Shown in pieces: positions 22,882 through 50,929 of a DNA stretch of 64,000 bases; positions within the stretch are counted from its first letter, which is position 1; each line of letters starts with the position of its first letter. The notes under the pieces were generated by a model, which saw nothing but the letters and a program-made list of their open reading frames with translations, was not told where the DNA came from and ran no database searches. Made by a program: the position numbers and the translations under genes. Source of the DNA: Brachynemurus nebulosus (lineage: Eukaryota; Arthropoda; Insecta; Neuroptera; Myrmeleontidae); assembly GCA_035578155.1 (NCBI GenBank), contig JAPWDM010000023.1, positions 2,170,001 to 2,234,000 of the forward strand, in the 5' to 3' direction.

Positions 22882-24791
22882 TATACATAATTCGCCATTA
22901 CGTCATCAAGATCTGCGCGTCGGCGTACCTATCTTAATCTACCTAGGTGGATGTTAATATGGGTGTATTCGCGTTGGGGCTTTCATCGCTTCCGTGAGCA
23001 TCACTCTGGATCGACGTAACATTCATGTTCGCGTTGCATAAGAATTGCTCCCGTATCCACGGGAGGATACGCGCTATAGTTGTTCGCGTAGCATATACAG
23101 TAGTCAGTTTTGTTGATATATTTGTCGACAATATCTTAATGGCTGCAGTTGTAATGGAAAATATTTAACTATTGCTTTTTCGCTCATTTTCTAAATAATT
23201 AATCACAAAATTTTCCACAAAAAAGTAAAAATTCAAACAGTTTGAACGATTTTAAATTTTTTTATGTATCAACAACAGGAGCCATATATTGCGTTAGTCA
23301 TTTTAAAATATTTTTTAACATGACTCTAGTGATCACCGGAATCAATGGTTGCGAGTACGCGAACACAAAGTAGCGTCGCTCCTCGCTACGGTAACGATAA
23401 CGCGAATATATACCCTATGTGTGATTGTCGTTGTGTTTGTGGTGCGAGGTGGGTGTGGGTACATATATACGTACTATAAAGTACTGTATGTATGTATCTG
23501 CTAATAATGATGTAACCACGATCTAACAATCAATAGCCACGACCTAACAATGCTTGTTTGCTCTTGTACAGCCGATGGACGACTAGTCAGTAAGCAGTAT
23601 AAAATGCAGCTCATTGCAACGTTCGAACCACAGGTTTTTCTATGTACACTTTTAATCTGTCTCATCTGTGGTCGTAAACGTCAAATATGTTAACGGATGT
23701 CAACCAGAGATGTCTCTTGAAAACAATGGAAGTACTAAAAGCGGTAAAAGTAGTTAATTTAAAATTTATTTAATACGCATAAAGTATTTTATTATGTTTA
23801 TTACTTTATAACGCCCTAAAAAAATTGTTGGAGCAATTATAACAGAATTATTTCATAGGCGCTATCAAAACTTAACCCTCCCTTTTTAAGGGGCGGCATA
23901 AATTATCTTTTATCTATTTTTTTTTTTTTGGTGGATGAATTAATTCGAATTTTTGAATCTATCAATTTTTATCGAAATTCCATTTCGAATTTTTCATTTC
24001 ATTTCGAATCATATTTCATTACTCTTTTCGTTGCTTTAAAGTAAAAAAGGATATAAATAATAAGCAAATTTATGTTAATTCTGACATTTTTGACATTCTT
24101 GACGTTTATAGGGTGTTCTATGTTTATAGGTATGTATATTTGTACCCAGATTATACTTTGTAGACAAAATTTCTAAATAGGTATTTTTAAACGTCAAATA
24201 AAATTTTATCGAATTTATGTGATAAAATTATATTTTATCTAAATCCCCTGTGTTTTTCATATAACTAAATAATACGTACCTATACATTTATAATTGTAAG
24301 TTTTAAGTGAAATAAAAATGTGTTTAATTGTATACGCCCTTCCAAAAAGGACATTTTGAAAAAAAATTTAAATATTAAAACTTAGTTTTTTGTAAGTATT
24401 ATAAATTAACTTATGCAAAAAAATTGTATCTTGATATCGGTCACATTTCGGTGAAAATTTTTTACCAATTTAGCTGACAACTTGAATAAATAATCCCGGT
24501 TCTAGAAGAACCGGACATGTGTTTAAAATCGTCAAAATCTTTTTTTTTGTAAATATTTTGAAAAATACTGATTTTTCGATACAAAGTGTTATTATGAAAT
24601 TGATTGCTTATAAATTTTACTGTGAAAAAGCTCTAATTATTTATTCTTGTAGAACGAGCCGTTTCCAAGATATTTTTAATTTAATTTCTCTCTTACAGAA
24701 TGGAAAGTTTTATTTAGCAAAAAAGAAAAATAAAACTGCTGTCTATATTTGAATTATGGAGGGATAATTTCGGCACAAAAAGTTATTTAAG
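22882..24791. other. Intergenic region upstream of the DUF229 gene
   Basis: This holds no convincing gene. A more GC-balanced block (about 22,900-23,700) contains a TATA-like box and is a candidate promoter or 5' UTR region for the DUF229 gene or, on the other strand, distal INO80B sequence. The remainder is AT-rich. Confidence 0.45.
23598..23604 (+). promoter_or_regulatory. Candidate TATA box
   Basis: TATAAAA in a locally GC-richer block, on the DUF229 strand about 1.2 kb before its start codon. There is no canonical TCAGT initiator at the expected distance, so this is weak. Confidence 0.25.
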
Positions 24792-39062
<14,271 letters not shown>

Positions 39063-39175
39063 TATAATATGAAATGAAATATTTTAAGTTTTTAATTAAG
39101 AATTTGATGTGATGAAAGTACACTCAGAAAGAGATTAACAATAAGTGATTTCGCGCAACAAAACAGTTTTATAAT

Positions 39176-39487
39176 AGAGTCCTTATAATAAATAGAGTCG
39201 TGACATGTCATCCATTTTCTATCCAAAACAGAGCGGGAAGCTTCAAAATTAATTATCACATGTTTGAGTAAATATTTTTGAGTACCTACATAATTATTGT
39301 AAATAAGTTATTAATTAATGAACAATTAAAAATTTTTAATTTAATTATTCTTTCTAAGTTAAACTAAATGGGTTTTGTTAACATTTAATTTATTTCCAAT
39401 GTATTTTACGCAAACTTTGGATAGAAAATGGCGGAACCAATCAGTGTTCAGCACACATGTCACCACTCTATTTATTATAGGCACTCT
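39176..39487. mobile_element. MITE family B, copy 3
   Basis: Same ends and arms as 4892-5200. It lies 114 bp after the DUF229 stop and contains AATAAA, so it might supply the transcript's polyadenylation signal. Confidence 0.85.
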
Positions 39488-39729
39488 ATTTTATAATAGT
39501 CTAATGCTGACATCTGCTGGTGATCTTTTAAAATAGTATGTTATTGACAAATAAAGAAGCTCCATGATATTCGTAATAGCTTCAGTTCCTTGATTTTATT
39601 AAATTATTATTTAATGAATAGTATTAGCGATAATATGTAACTTTAAAAGGTCACCAATATATGTCAGCACTTGACTGATGCAAAACTATTTTATTGCGTG
39701 GTACTGATAATACAATTTAAAATTTTGGT

Positions 39730-39925
39730 TTCATACTCGCGCCTCTAGTGGTGAAATTAGAGGCTGTATGAGGTCGAACATTGATGTATACGTCTAATTG
39801 GGTGTAGAAATTAAGTAATCAGCACATATATTGTATAATATATATTTCTGTCGCTAATTAAACATGTACGTACATATTCTATGTGATACAGCTTCTAATT
39901 TCACCACCAGAGGCGTGCATCGTTA
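39730..39925. mobile_element. MITE family C copy (diverged)
   Basis: Arms TCGCGCCTCTAGTGGTGAAA and its inverse near 39900. Confidence 0.75.
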
Positions 39926-40004
39926 CGTTTGGTAAATTGTAAAAACATAAGTTTTTTTTTTACTAACAAAGAGGTAAATTTTGTAAAAAGACCAAAAAAA
40001 ATGA

Positions 40005-40752
40005 GGGTTGACCAGGGTAATTGTGAATGGGTTTTCCCCGGCACGGTTTTGCAAATCTTATGAATTTTAGGGTACAAGTGAATGCCATCAGACAAAACCA
40101 CAGAGCCATTGAAAACAAGTAATTTTTCTGTTTTTGTAAGTTGCAATTGGGTAAGGGAGCACAGCAATGAATTCGTAGATTGATACACAAAACATATCGT
40201 CCTGTTTGCACAAAAATTCTTTTTTGTATTGTTTATACAACGGAAACTTTTACAATAATGTCACCATCATCTTCATCAACATTTTCAACTCTGAAAAGAA
40301 CACTACTGAAATTTTTGACCGAATGGAGGCATTTATGAATGACGTTCACAATTACCCTTTACTGTAATTCATAATTACCCCACAATTTTAAAATCATGGG
40401 GTAATTGTGAATTGGTAATAGATTCTCCAATTTCTTTAGCAATAATAAGGAACCGTCTCAGGGAGTAGACCACTTCTTTAGAAGTACTTTTAACCATTTC
40501 TTACCTTTTAAAAAAGAAAATGTATTAAAAATGTTTTTAAAAGTGGAAGTAAGTTGCACAAAATTGTGCAAGGGTTTTTTCAAAATAAAAAAAAGATACT
40601 AATGCTTGGAGAATTGTTATCAAATTTTAATAGCATATTAAAAAAAGACAGAAAAACATATTAAGAGTTGATTTTTAACAATATTAATGTTATTTTAGAA
40701 ATTATAGGTGCTGTTCCCAATTATCCCAATTCGCAATTACCCCAGTCAACCC
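40005..40752. mobile_element. Element with GGGTTGACCAGGGTAATT ends
   Basis: Inverted ends GGGTTGACCAGGGTAATTGT and GGGTTGACTGGGGTAATTGC. Inner GGGGTAATTGTGAATTGG motifs repeat both ways. No transposase is recognised. Confidence 0.6.
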
Positions 40753-41029
40753 GAGTGATAGATTTTTTTCAAATTCACATTTTTATATTCTACAAAAGTT
40801 TTAGTATTTATTGATTGATTGATTTTTTTTAACTACTAATATTTGACGTTGATATCAATATTATAGAGTCGAACGGTACAAAATATTTTATCAATACTTT
40901 AAAAATTTTTAATTAAGTAATTAATAATAATTAAGAAGACAGTATTTGTCGTACCATCTCGAAATAAGTTACTAATTAGTACGAGATTATTAATATACTA
41001 ACTCGTTTAAGTCATTTTTTTAAATTTTT

Positions 41030-41350
41030 GATAGATTTTTTGACGTAATGACGTCACAATTTGAAGATAAACGAACGTCATTGAGTGTATTCGTTTTCCC
41101 TTATCACTTAGCTTCTAAATGATGTAGGGCGTAGGCACATGCGCACACTAATTAAAAGACTGCGCGACAATTGGTGAGAATTAGCAATGTCAGTTGCCGC
41201 ACAGTTTTTAATTAGTGTGCGCGTGTGTCGACATCATTTAGAAATAAAGTGATGAAGGCCAACGAATACACTCATTGGCGTTCGTTTATCTTCAAATTGA
41301 CGTCATTATGTCACAAGATTTATCAAAAATTTAAAAAAAAATGACTTAAT
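41030..41350. mobile_element. Palindromic MITE, about 320 bp
   Basis: Arms of about 120 bp: TGACGTCACAATTTGAAGAT, AACGAACGTCATTGAGTGTA on the left and their inverses on the right, with CATGCGCACACTAATTAAAA near the centre. Confidence 0.8.
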
Positions 41351-42189
41351 AATAAGGCATTAAGAATAGTTTTTTTGATTTCAGTCAACTACCGTATTAA
41401 TAAACATTAATTAGGTCATTAATTCGACTCCTACCAGAATTTAGTCAAAATCATAAAAAAATTTTGTGTTATGTTGTCCCCTCCCATTTTTTTCAAAAAC
41501 TAATTAGATGTAAAATACCGGTGATAGTCATACGATCCACGCTTGAACTAAACAACAATGATTAGTAACTAGTATTACCAACTATTCGATTATAACGATT
41601 ATTCAGTTACTAATTTCATAATCGATTTATGTATTGAAATATTTCATCAAGTAGATCATTCGAATTTGTGAATCATTGATAAATAATCGCTCATCTCTAA
41701 TTTGTATAAATATTATTGTTAAATTTTTTTTTTTTTGAGTAGTATTTTTAAAAAAAATTTTTATATGACAAACCAAAATTGACAAATAATCTTTGTTATA
41801 AACGCTTAAGTAAGATTGTATTTATACATATTGCTGTTTGTTAGATAATTTCCAATGGTGCATTTTTATCTTTTTTTTTCTGATATCACTGCTACTTATT
41901 GTGCTAATTAAAATTTCGGGTTTACGTTTTTTTTTTTGCTATTTTATAGATATACATATATTTTTGTATAATTTTAAAATTTTAGGGTGTGTATTTTATT
42001 TACTGCTAAAGTTTCTGTTGACAAGTAGTCTTCTTATTTTAAATGTTGCCGTTAGAAGTAACTGTGTATTTTGTTTTCCTTTTTATGTTATTATTAACTT
42101 AAAAGAGTGTTACTTGCAACTAATATTTGGCAGCTATTCTATATTTGGTCTATTTGCTATATTCGCCTCGTATGCGTTCCTATACCATT

Positions 42190-42600
42190 CATTCGATTGC
42201 GATGAAACTTTGATAAGTTGTTGTGCGCACGCCCGCAAAGGTTCCTGAATTAGTACAAACATTTTGCAATTGGTGGCGCGCGAGTCGTTTCAACAAATGT
42301 ATGTATTTCATATAGTTTATTGTGATAAAACTTTGGTGAGTTGTTGTGCGCACGCTCGCGAAGGTTTCTGAATTAGTACAAACATTTTGCAATTGGTAGC
42401 GCGCGAGTCGTTTCAACAAATGTATGTATTTCATATAGTTTATTGTGATGAAACTTTGGTGAGTTGTTGTGCGCACGCTCGCGAAGGTTTCTGAATTAGT
42501 ACAAACATTTTACAATTTGTGACGCGCGAGTCGTTTCACTAAATGTGTGTATTTCATATAGTTGATTGTGATGAAACTTTGGTGAGTTGTTGTCAAACTT
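42190..42600. repeat. Tandem repeat, about 3.4 units of ~123 bp
   Basis: Repeated block GCGCGCGAGTCGTTTCAACA ... GGTGAGTTGTTGTGCGCACG, starting at about 42269, 42391 and 42514. Its minus-strand frame repeats the same peptide and is not a gene. Confidence 0.9.
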
Positions 42601-42652
42601 TGTAGTTTGCAGAGGGTGTTCTTTGCAAACCTGATTTTAATATACTAGTAGG

Positions 42653-44597
42653 TAGGACTGGGAACTATTTAAAATGATTTAATTTTAAATATGTATTTAA
42701 AATACAAAATGGCATTTTGCATTTTCTATTTTAAATAAGTTCGGTCAAACCATTTTCCATTTTGTATTTAAAATGGAAATTTGAATCCATTTTACATTTA
42801 AAAAAAAAATGCATGTATACTCAAATTTATGTGTATACAATATTAATTATAAGACTTGAAGTCTAACAAATTGTAAATTAAATGTAAGTTGATTTAATTG
42901 ACTCAAATTTTTTATAACTACAGTTGCAATGTCACTTGAGTTAAATTTGTTACTAGAGTTGCAGTTCTCTTAAATCAAACTTTTCTGACTCAAGTTGTGT
43001 ATAGCAAAAGTATTTTCTTATGTCTCAGAGGATCGCAAAAGGGGAAAAACTGATAGATAGAATGGGTAAATTAGATGAATGTATCTAAAATTAACGCGTA
43101 AGAAAAAGAACAAGCATACAAAAAAGCTGTAACAATTAAGAGTGAGGTGTCAATAACTACAAATGCTTGTGTTAGAAAAGAAACTATTTTAGAGGGGAAA
43201 TAATTTTATTTATTATTATTATTTTTTCTAGGTATTGATACATACATACAGATCGTTTTCACCTAACCATAACATAGATATTGACAAAATACGAACTTGT
43301 CCAGAAAGTTCTTCTTATATTGTATATTTCTGTAGAAACGCAATTTAATATAATTTTAAAACAGAAATGAAATACTTTTAACTTCGATATTCTTTTTCTA
43401 AAATAAGACTTTTCGTCTAGTTTTACTGCTAATGGTGAGAGCGTTCCCTTGAAATGTATACATCCAGTGTACAAAAATTCAATTGTGATATAAAGAAGTG
43501 CTATTACACTTTTGCCTATTAGGTATTGTTTGTTTTAAATAAGTAAATATAGGCAATGGAATCGCCAAGGGAATTTGAGAATTTTTTTAATACAAAATGG
43601 GACATAATGCATCAGAGTCCATTAGAAATATTGATCGTGCATTTGGAGAAATTACAATTAATGAAAAAGTTTGGTGACAATGGAGGGAATTAGTAATTAC
43701 AGTTTTTTAAATATTGGCGAAACAGTTAATGCTGACTCATATTGCCAACAGCTCGAAATAATTAATAATTAGTAAATGTGGAAAATTAATGGAAGTTGAG
43801 TGGATCAGCTGCGAGTGATCTTTCACTCGCAGCTGTCACAGTGAACCATCACTAGCCTCGAATGATAGATTGTAATGTTAATTACTTTGTATAAGAATAA
43901 AAAAAATATTTGAAAATATTGTGTTTTAATTTTTGTATGTTAAATTCCACATTTCCCAAAGAAACCTAATACATTGTTCTCCTATGTTATGGTTAAAAAA
44001 AAACGACCTGTATAGATTATAATTTTGCTTCTCAGAATTGTAGTTATAAATGCACCAACTACACGTGTTTTATGACAAACACCCCTTATTAATGTAATGA
44101 ACGTACCCATAAATAAAACTGGTTTCTGCGTCTGAGACATAAGAAAATACTTTGGCTCTACTACTATCTTTAAGACACGTCGAAAAGAAATGTTTTTTTG
44201 TATTTCGAGTAGATGATTTTCATAATTTTATTTAGAAGAGTCGTAGCGTAGTCAAGGTTTGAATATATCAAGGCCGAATTAAATCTTATAATATTTTTAA
44301 GTAACAATATTTGAAGAGTTAAGTTTCGTTTTCATATTATGCAAACTTGACAAAATTTTCTCAAGACTGCCTTTATTTGATTTAGTCGTTTGATATCTTT
44401 TTAACTTTTTTTTTTTTTAATTAATATAAATAATGATAAAAAATTTATAGAATAAATTTAAAGTAAAAAAAGCATTTTGCATTTTATAATCCATTTTAAA
44501 TAACTATTTTCCATTTTCAATTTTAAATATGTTCAGCAAAACCATTTTCCATTTTGTATTTTAAATGCATTTTTGAAAACCATTTTTCCCAGCCCTA
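42653..44597. mobile_element. hAT element, 1.95 kb, perfect 8-bp duplication
   Basis: Ends TAGGACTGGGAA and, inverted, TAGGGCTGGGAA. CTAGTAGG is duplicated perfectly (42645-42652, 44598-44605). Subterminal AAATGGAAAATGG-type repeats occur at both ends. Only a short frame (43557-43694) is open, so it is non-autonomous. Confidence 0.85.
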
Positions 44598-44605
44598 CTA
44601 GTAGG

Positions 44606-45551
44606 AGTATTTACGTATTGGTCCAATACGAGCCTGTTCCTCCTTCGGGAAAATGGAACTAGTTACTAGTCATTAAGTTGCATTATTCTTGCCGATTTAA
44701 TTTATTTTTTTGTGGCTCGTTCTTTAAACACAATGAGAGAGCACAGATCTATAACGAATGTTTTGACATTTGTTACGATACTTGTCATATGATTATGTAA
44801 TCAATATAGTTGATGTGGCAACGACGACTGTTGTATTAAATTCTTACTTTATTAAGTCGAAAGAGAGTAACAGAATAAAATACGCACCTTAAGTTTACCA
44901 TTTTGGTTAATTATTAGTAGTAGTAGTATTAGTATATGGGCAGGCACTGCACACTCAAATACTCAAACTTACTATTGTAATATTCATTTGGAAACTACTT
45001 AAACAAATATTAGTTCTACTTAATGATAAATATGAATTCATTGCAGCTTATTTTTAGTTCCTAAACATAATTTTTTTTATTTAATTATTTTTATTTTTTA
45101 AGTGAAACTAACCTCAATTTTAATTAAGGTATGTTTTTGATTAGTAGAAAAGTATTATAATAACACAACTCCGATATAACGTAATGGGGTAGCTAGTGTG
45201 GTATCCCTCTCATAGACAAGAGATCAAAATAGCGAAATTTGACAAAAGTTCTAGAATATTTCGTTTTTTTCGACGATCAATAGAGTGGTAAAGTCGATTT
45301 TTCTATATTATAATTCCGTGATTTTTGTTAGTTTTCGAATAGAATATTCTAGAACTGTTGGCCTCTATCCGACGACGAATCCAATTGTGAAATCGATTTT
45401 ACGATATTTTTGTTGGTTCTTATATTGATTAGACATCAGCATAATTTGAACCGGATATCCGTTTCATGTTTCTGGTAATTTCAATTTATTTTTTCCCCTT
45501 AAAGTTGGAATTAATGCTTCAGATGTACCATCGCTAACAATATTATACCCA
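44606..45551. other. Intergenic, nothing recognised
   Basis: AT-rich with no coding, repeat-end or regulatory signal that I can support. Confidence 0.4.
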
Positions 45552-45555
45552 TTAA

Positions 45556-46544
45556 CCCATTAGATCCCGCTCCTATTTTTACCGGTCAGATTTTGATGAA
45601 ATTTCATGCAAAGATCTAGAATGGCAATATAAAGTAAATCCCTAAAGATGATCCTTGTATCTTTCCCAGGATAAGAGTAAAGGCCCGTATTATATATAAT
45701 ATTGTGGGTCGTGGTGTATATAAAACTTTGGCGGGAAATTTGAAATAAATTTATCAAAGTAAATAAGGTTAACATTAAAAAAAAACGAAATAAAAAGGTT
45801 AATATTCCTTTTATTCCTTTCTTTAAAACTAATTTATTATTCTTGACTTTTCAAAACTGACACTACGAAAATAAAAGTGGTTACGTTACCTAAAAGTAAA
45901 TGTATCTGTCACCCTAATATCATGTTATTTTTATGGAGAATATTCAATTTTCATTATGCTCGGGAAAATTTGCACAATAAATCTTTACGAAATATTCCCA
46001 TATTTTTTCTCTACTTCCATTTGCTTTGTCAAAATTTCTAAAAGAAATTACATATTATTAAACTTCAAAATCCGAAGTCGCACTTCATTCCTTCTTTGTT
46101 TAACATATTTTACAACTAATTATCTGTATCTCTCATACACGAAGTTAGCAACGAAATAAATGTAACAAGATACGTGGAATAATCTCTACAAGGACTACTC
46201 TTTGATTACATAACAACCTAGCGTATTTTTAAACATATCTATTGATTCTCTGCTGAAATTTTCTATTTTAATATTTATTTTTATCAATTATTTCATATTT
46301 AATGTTTTAAACACATATTTTACTAACACTCCGACACAGTTTTTTTGAATTAAAATTTAATATATTTAAAAATCAATGTAAAAATTTGTGACAATCTGCA
46401 TTGCGCGTTACCGACTCTTTTTTAAATACTTATAAAAGCTCATTGTTATTTATCACATATTGTTATTTTATACACTTAAATGCCTTCAATTAAGAAAACT
46501 GTCCTTAAAGTTGACTTTCTCACGGTATTACGGTCACTAATGGG
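45556..46544. mobile_element. piggyBac-like non-autonomous element, 989 bp
   Basis: Ends CCCATTAG and its inverse, with TTAA on both sides (45552-45555, 46545-46548). The interior has only short frames. Confidence 0.7.
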
Positions 46545-46970
46545 TTAAGAACTTGCATATTTAAAATTTTCATAGTAATTTTATTATAAACGTATTTTGT
46601 AATAATGAATTAAATCTAAAAATATAAAAATGTCCATGAGTAAAACATTTTTCAGTAATTTTGCGGGATATTTCAATGCTCACTACGTTATATTAGGGGC
46701 ACTCCGTAATTTTTGGAGGCACTTTTATGTTACTGATGCTCTTAGCAGATCTTGGAGAATTTTTGTCACTGTATTATGGACACTCCATTATATAATAATG
46801 ATTCAGTCATGTTTGATTACGCTTTTTTTTTTTCAAATTGTGTATGTATAAAAATGTATAATAATGTAAATAAACTATAAAAAATTTAATTTTTTAAAAT
46901 TGTTTTATTTAAGTGTTTATTTATTAATCGAAAGTTCGCATTAGTCAGATACATCGTAAACAAAAAAAAA

Positions 46971-47465
46971 ATACCCCTGTCGCAGCATCCTGCATAACAT
47001 AGCGAATTTCCATTTACAAAAGTACGTTTTTCTCGGAAACTAGTTGATATACATAGAGTAATTGTAAATAAAAAAAACCTTCTTTATGTGATTTTTCCGC
47101 CTCATTCTGCCAAATTTTTTTCACGAAAAATGTCCAAAACCCCGTAAATGTTTTCACGAAATTTCTTAAAAATAAGATGTTTCGTTCTTGAGTTATCGTG
47201 CGGACACTTAGTAAACATATATATAAATGTGTCCGCACGATAACTCAAGAACGAAACATCTTATTTTTAAGAAATTTCGTGAAAACGTTTACGGGGTTTT
47301 GGACATTTTTCGTGAAAAAAATTTGGCGGAATGAGGCGGAAAAATCACATAAAGAAGGTTTCTTTTATTTACAATTACTCTATGTATATCAACTAGTTTC
47401 CGAGAAAAACGTACTTTTGTAAATAGAAATTCGCTATGTTATGCAGGATGCTGCGACAGGGGTAT
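46971..47465. mobile_element. Near-perfect palindromic element, family P
   Basis: Arms of about 245 bp are inverted copies, from ATACCCCTGTCGCAGCATCC to TGTCCGCACGATAACTCAAG. Each arm carries the same open frame in opposite orientation (minus 47014-47238, plus 47198-47422) encoding near-identical peptides with ITQERNILFLRNFVKTFTGF. The spacer between arms is only about 20 bp. Confidence 0.85.
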
Positions 47466-47802
47466 TGTTATCTCTATAGTTGTTTGTTAACTCTATAGTT
47501 GTTAACTCTACAGCCCTCTGGCGTTTATTCAATATGGATGTACAACTCAATAATTATTCAATCACGTGTTCAATTCAATCACACAACGATATTAATACGT
47601 CATCTTCGATGACATAGAAAAGATGGCATAATGCGTGTTTACCACGCACTTGACAATTTTTTTTATTTTGTAATTTATTATGTACATATTGTACATGCAT
47701 ATAGATCTTTGACGAATATATTGGTAGTACCGTAGCATATATTATGTACATATGTACTAATTCTATATATCGTCATTTGACTTCAGTAACAAAATAATAT
47801 AT

Positions 47803-48376
<574 letters not shown>

Positions 48377-49474
48377 TGTAAGGACATATTTATTGCACAC
48401 GTCGCATCAAAATGAGATAGCTAATACCAGCTAATACTGTTCTGTGACTAATACCAACCGGGTAAGTACATGTACCGTAGAACAGCAGTTGGTTTTCTTG
48501 TATAACGACGAGTTTAGTGAAACAGAAAAAGTCAAATTCAGTTATTCCATCACATTCAGTTCTTAGTACAGTAGCAAACGTTTTATACATATAGGTTTTA
48601 CAATATCTTCTGTATTTTTATGTTTCAAATGGATAGATAAATACAAATTGGTTAATAACGGAAAAATAAATACTTTAAAAGGAAATAGGAGAATGTGTTT
48701 CGGATATTGTAATAAGATTGTTTAAAATTTCATATTTTATAATTTAAATTAAAACGTTTTCTAAACTTATTCAAACCATTACTGTAATTTTTTTATGGTT
48801 TATTGTCTCTTTTATTACAAAATTAGAAGTAAATATACAATGTTTATTTTTATAGATACCAAATTGTCTTTTTTAGTACAATATCTTCATTCAATTGTTT
48901 CAAGTTGGTTGAGTTTTTTTAAAGCAATATTTTTCTCAAATTTTCTTTTTGTATTCCATCTGGTACTAGAAAAATTAAATTTTCTATGAGTAAGTTATCA
49001 TTAATATAAACTAAAGTGAAGTAAAGTAGTGACGAGTACTAAAGTGAAGTCTATTGGGATCTGTCCAAAGAAGGAGCTTCAGAAAAATGGCCGACAAAAA
49101 AGTGCATTAACATTAGTTTTATATATAGTAACCAGTGCTATATTAAGAAAAAATGATAAATATTAGAACTGTTTGTATTTGGGTTGACACAAGTCCAAAA
49201 CAAAGAGATTTTGTTGAAGGAGAGAAAATTTTACATCTGTAAAACAGTTAAAATGTGGTAAAAATATGAAAAAATGGATGAATAAGTTAATGAATATTAC
49301 AATTTACAGTATACAAACGTCAAATTTAAATAGCAAACGTCATAAAATAACTGGAGAATTGTAAATGAATGGAAAAATCAAATCAATAGTATGTATTTTC
49401 AGATCTACAAAATTCAGCTCATAAATGACATTTCAACAAATGCACTTTAAGAATAGTCTGATTTTTCAACACCA

Positions 49475-50627
49475 GGGCCCTATTTCATAAAAGTACAATT
49501 TACAATTTACAGGTATTTTTTTTACAAATATGTAAATATTTAAGTTACAGGTGTTGTATAAAAAATTATTACAAATTTGTAAGTACCGATCAATTCTACA
49601 ATTTTACAGACATTTCTTTGACAATTTTACAGGCAATTCAGTTGATGTTTTACAAAGTACAGATTAAAATCTTACATAGCTTGTAAAATTGTTATTACAA
49701 TCTTACGTACCTTTTAAGTTCTGTAATTTTTGAACAAGTCTTAATTTTTGACTGTTTTGTGAGCATTCGTTCTTGAAAACTATTTCAAATAATAGTTTCG
49801 TATTTTCTAAATATTTTAAACATATTTCTACTTTGCGCTCTAATTTTTCTTTCATATATAATCATCCTTTGCATTTTCTATATTCATATAATGGAGGGAA
49901 CCTATCCTAATTTTTGATAAAAATGAGTATAGGTACCGCATTTCGCAGAAATATATGCAAATTTGTTTGCAGTGATTGTTTCACCGATACGACCGATACG
50001 GGTTACCATTCTAAACAGAATTAACTATATTATGGTAAATTTACCAAATCAACTACAACTTAGCTACAGTTTAATGCTCATATTTTGCTTATAATCGCTG
50101 TGGTGAATTAATTGTTGTCTCTAACCGAACACTTTAGTTTACCAAGGCTTAGCTCGGTACAAAAGAACAAATAAGGCGTATGGTCAAATTAATTATCTTT
50201 TACGTGGGCACAGAAAAGAAAAGACAGAAATTGCCTTTTGTCTCTTGGGGAAAGGTTTGGTCCATCTCTTCGGTCAAACCTTTAAGAGAAATTGGGAACA
50301 CAATAAACATCTATAAACCTAAAAAAATGTCCGCTTCAACTATCTTCGATCAAAGACCGGACCCCGCATCTCTGCGGACAAAATTCAGCTTGTTAACATT
50401 AAAATATTCGTTTTCAACATAATTATGAAATTTAAAATATAATATTAACTGGCAAAAAAGATATTAATTTTATTGATACGTTTCTATGGATATCATTTAC
50501 AATTGTAAAAAAGTTAAGAATTTGTACGAATTATTTATGCAACACCTAAAATTGTAAGTAGTGCATTACAAGCACCTGTAATTGTAAAATTGTAAAATTG
50601 TAACTTGTACTTTTATGAAATAGGCCC
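49475..50627. mobile_element. Nested element with GGGCCTATTTCATAAAAGTA ends
   Basis: Inverted ends of about 25 bp followed by runs of ACAATTTACA motifs in both arms. It carries the short frame at 50180-50422. CAG flanks both sides, a possible 3-bp duplication. Confidence 0.75.
50180..50422 (+). CDS. Short unknown ORF inside a transposon
   Basis: An 80-codon frame with balanced base composition, unlike the AT-rich DNA around it, encodes a basic peptide containing LPFVSWGKVWSISSVKPLRE and ASTIFDQRPDPASLRTKFSL. I do not recognise a family. Because it lies inside inverted ends it may be a remnant of the element's own protein or captured host sequence. It is unlikely to be a functional host gene. 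Confidence 0.3.
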   Translation: MVKLIIFYVGTEKKRQKLPFVSWGKVWSISSVKPLREIGNTINIYKPKKMSASTIFDQRPDPASLRTKFSLLTLKYSFST

Positions 50628-50929
50628 CAGATGTCATCCCGCCATTCGACAGATCCCAATAGAGATTGACGATGAAATTTAAAAAAAAATAATGGGCCAA
50701 TTTGTATCGGCGTAAGCGGAAGCCGCTTGCGCTCAATTGCAAACAGTGTATGCTTGAAAACAAGCGAATTTCGCTTGCTATTGATATATGTATGTATATT
50801 TCTGTCTCACTTTCCTTGTTCTAGTGAGAAGGGTGAGAAGTATATAGCGTATATAGCCGTCTTGGTGTTACGAATCGGTATTCATGACATCACAAATGTG
50901 TTTAATGGTGATTGTAAATATCTAAATAC

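Larger units (their letters stand above)
49051..50662. mobile_element. Composite element with CTATTGGGATCTGTC ends
   Basis: Inverted ends CTATTGGGATCTGTC. The left 140 bp (GGAGCTTCAGAAAAATGGC, AACCAGTGCTATATTAAG) recurs at about 51578-51720. It contains the nested element 49475-50627. Confidence 0.6.

Noticed and set aside
41838..42248. 136-codon hydrophobic plus-strand ORF
   Set aside because: Starts at a non-ATG codon, made of T-rich low-complexity sequence and runs into a tandem repeat; no family resemblance.
42189..42476. Minus-strand ORF with a repeated peptide
   Set aside because: Produced by the 123-bp tandem repeat.
42190..42600. CRISPR-like regular spacing
   Set aside because: Whole units repeat without unique spacers, in an intron-bearing eukaryotic genome.
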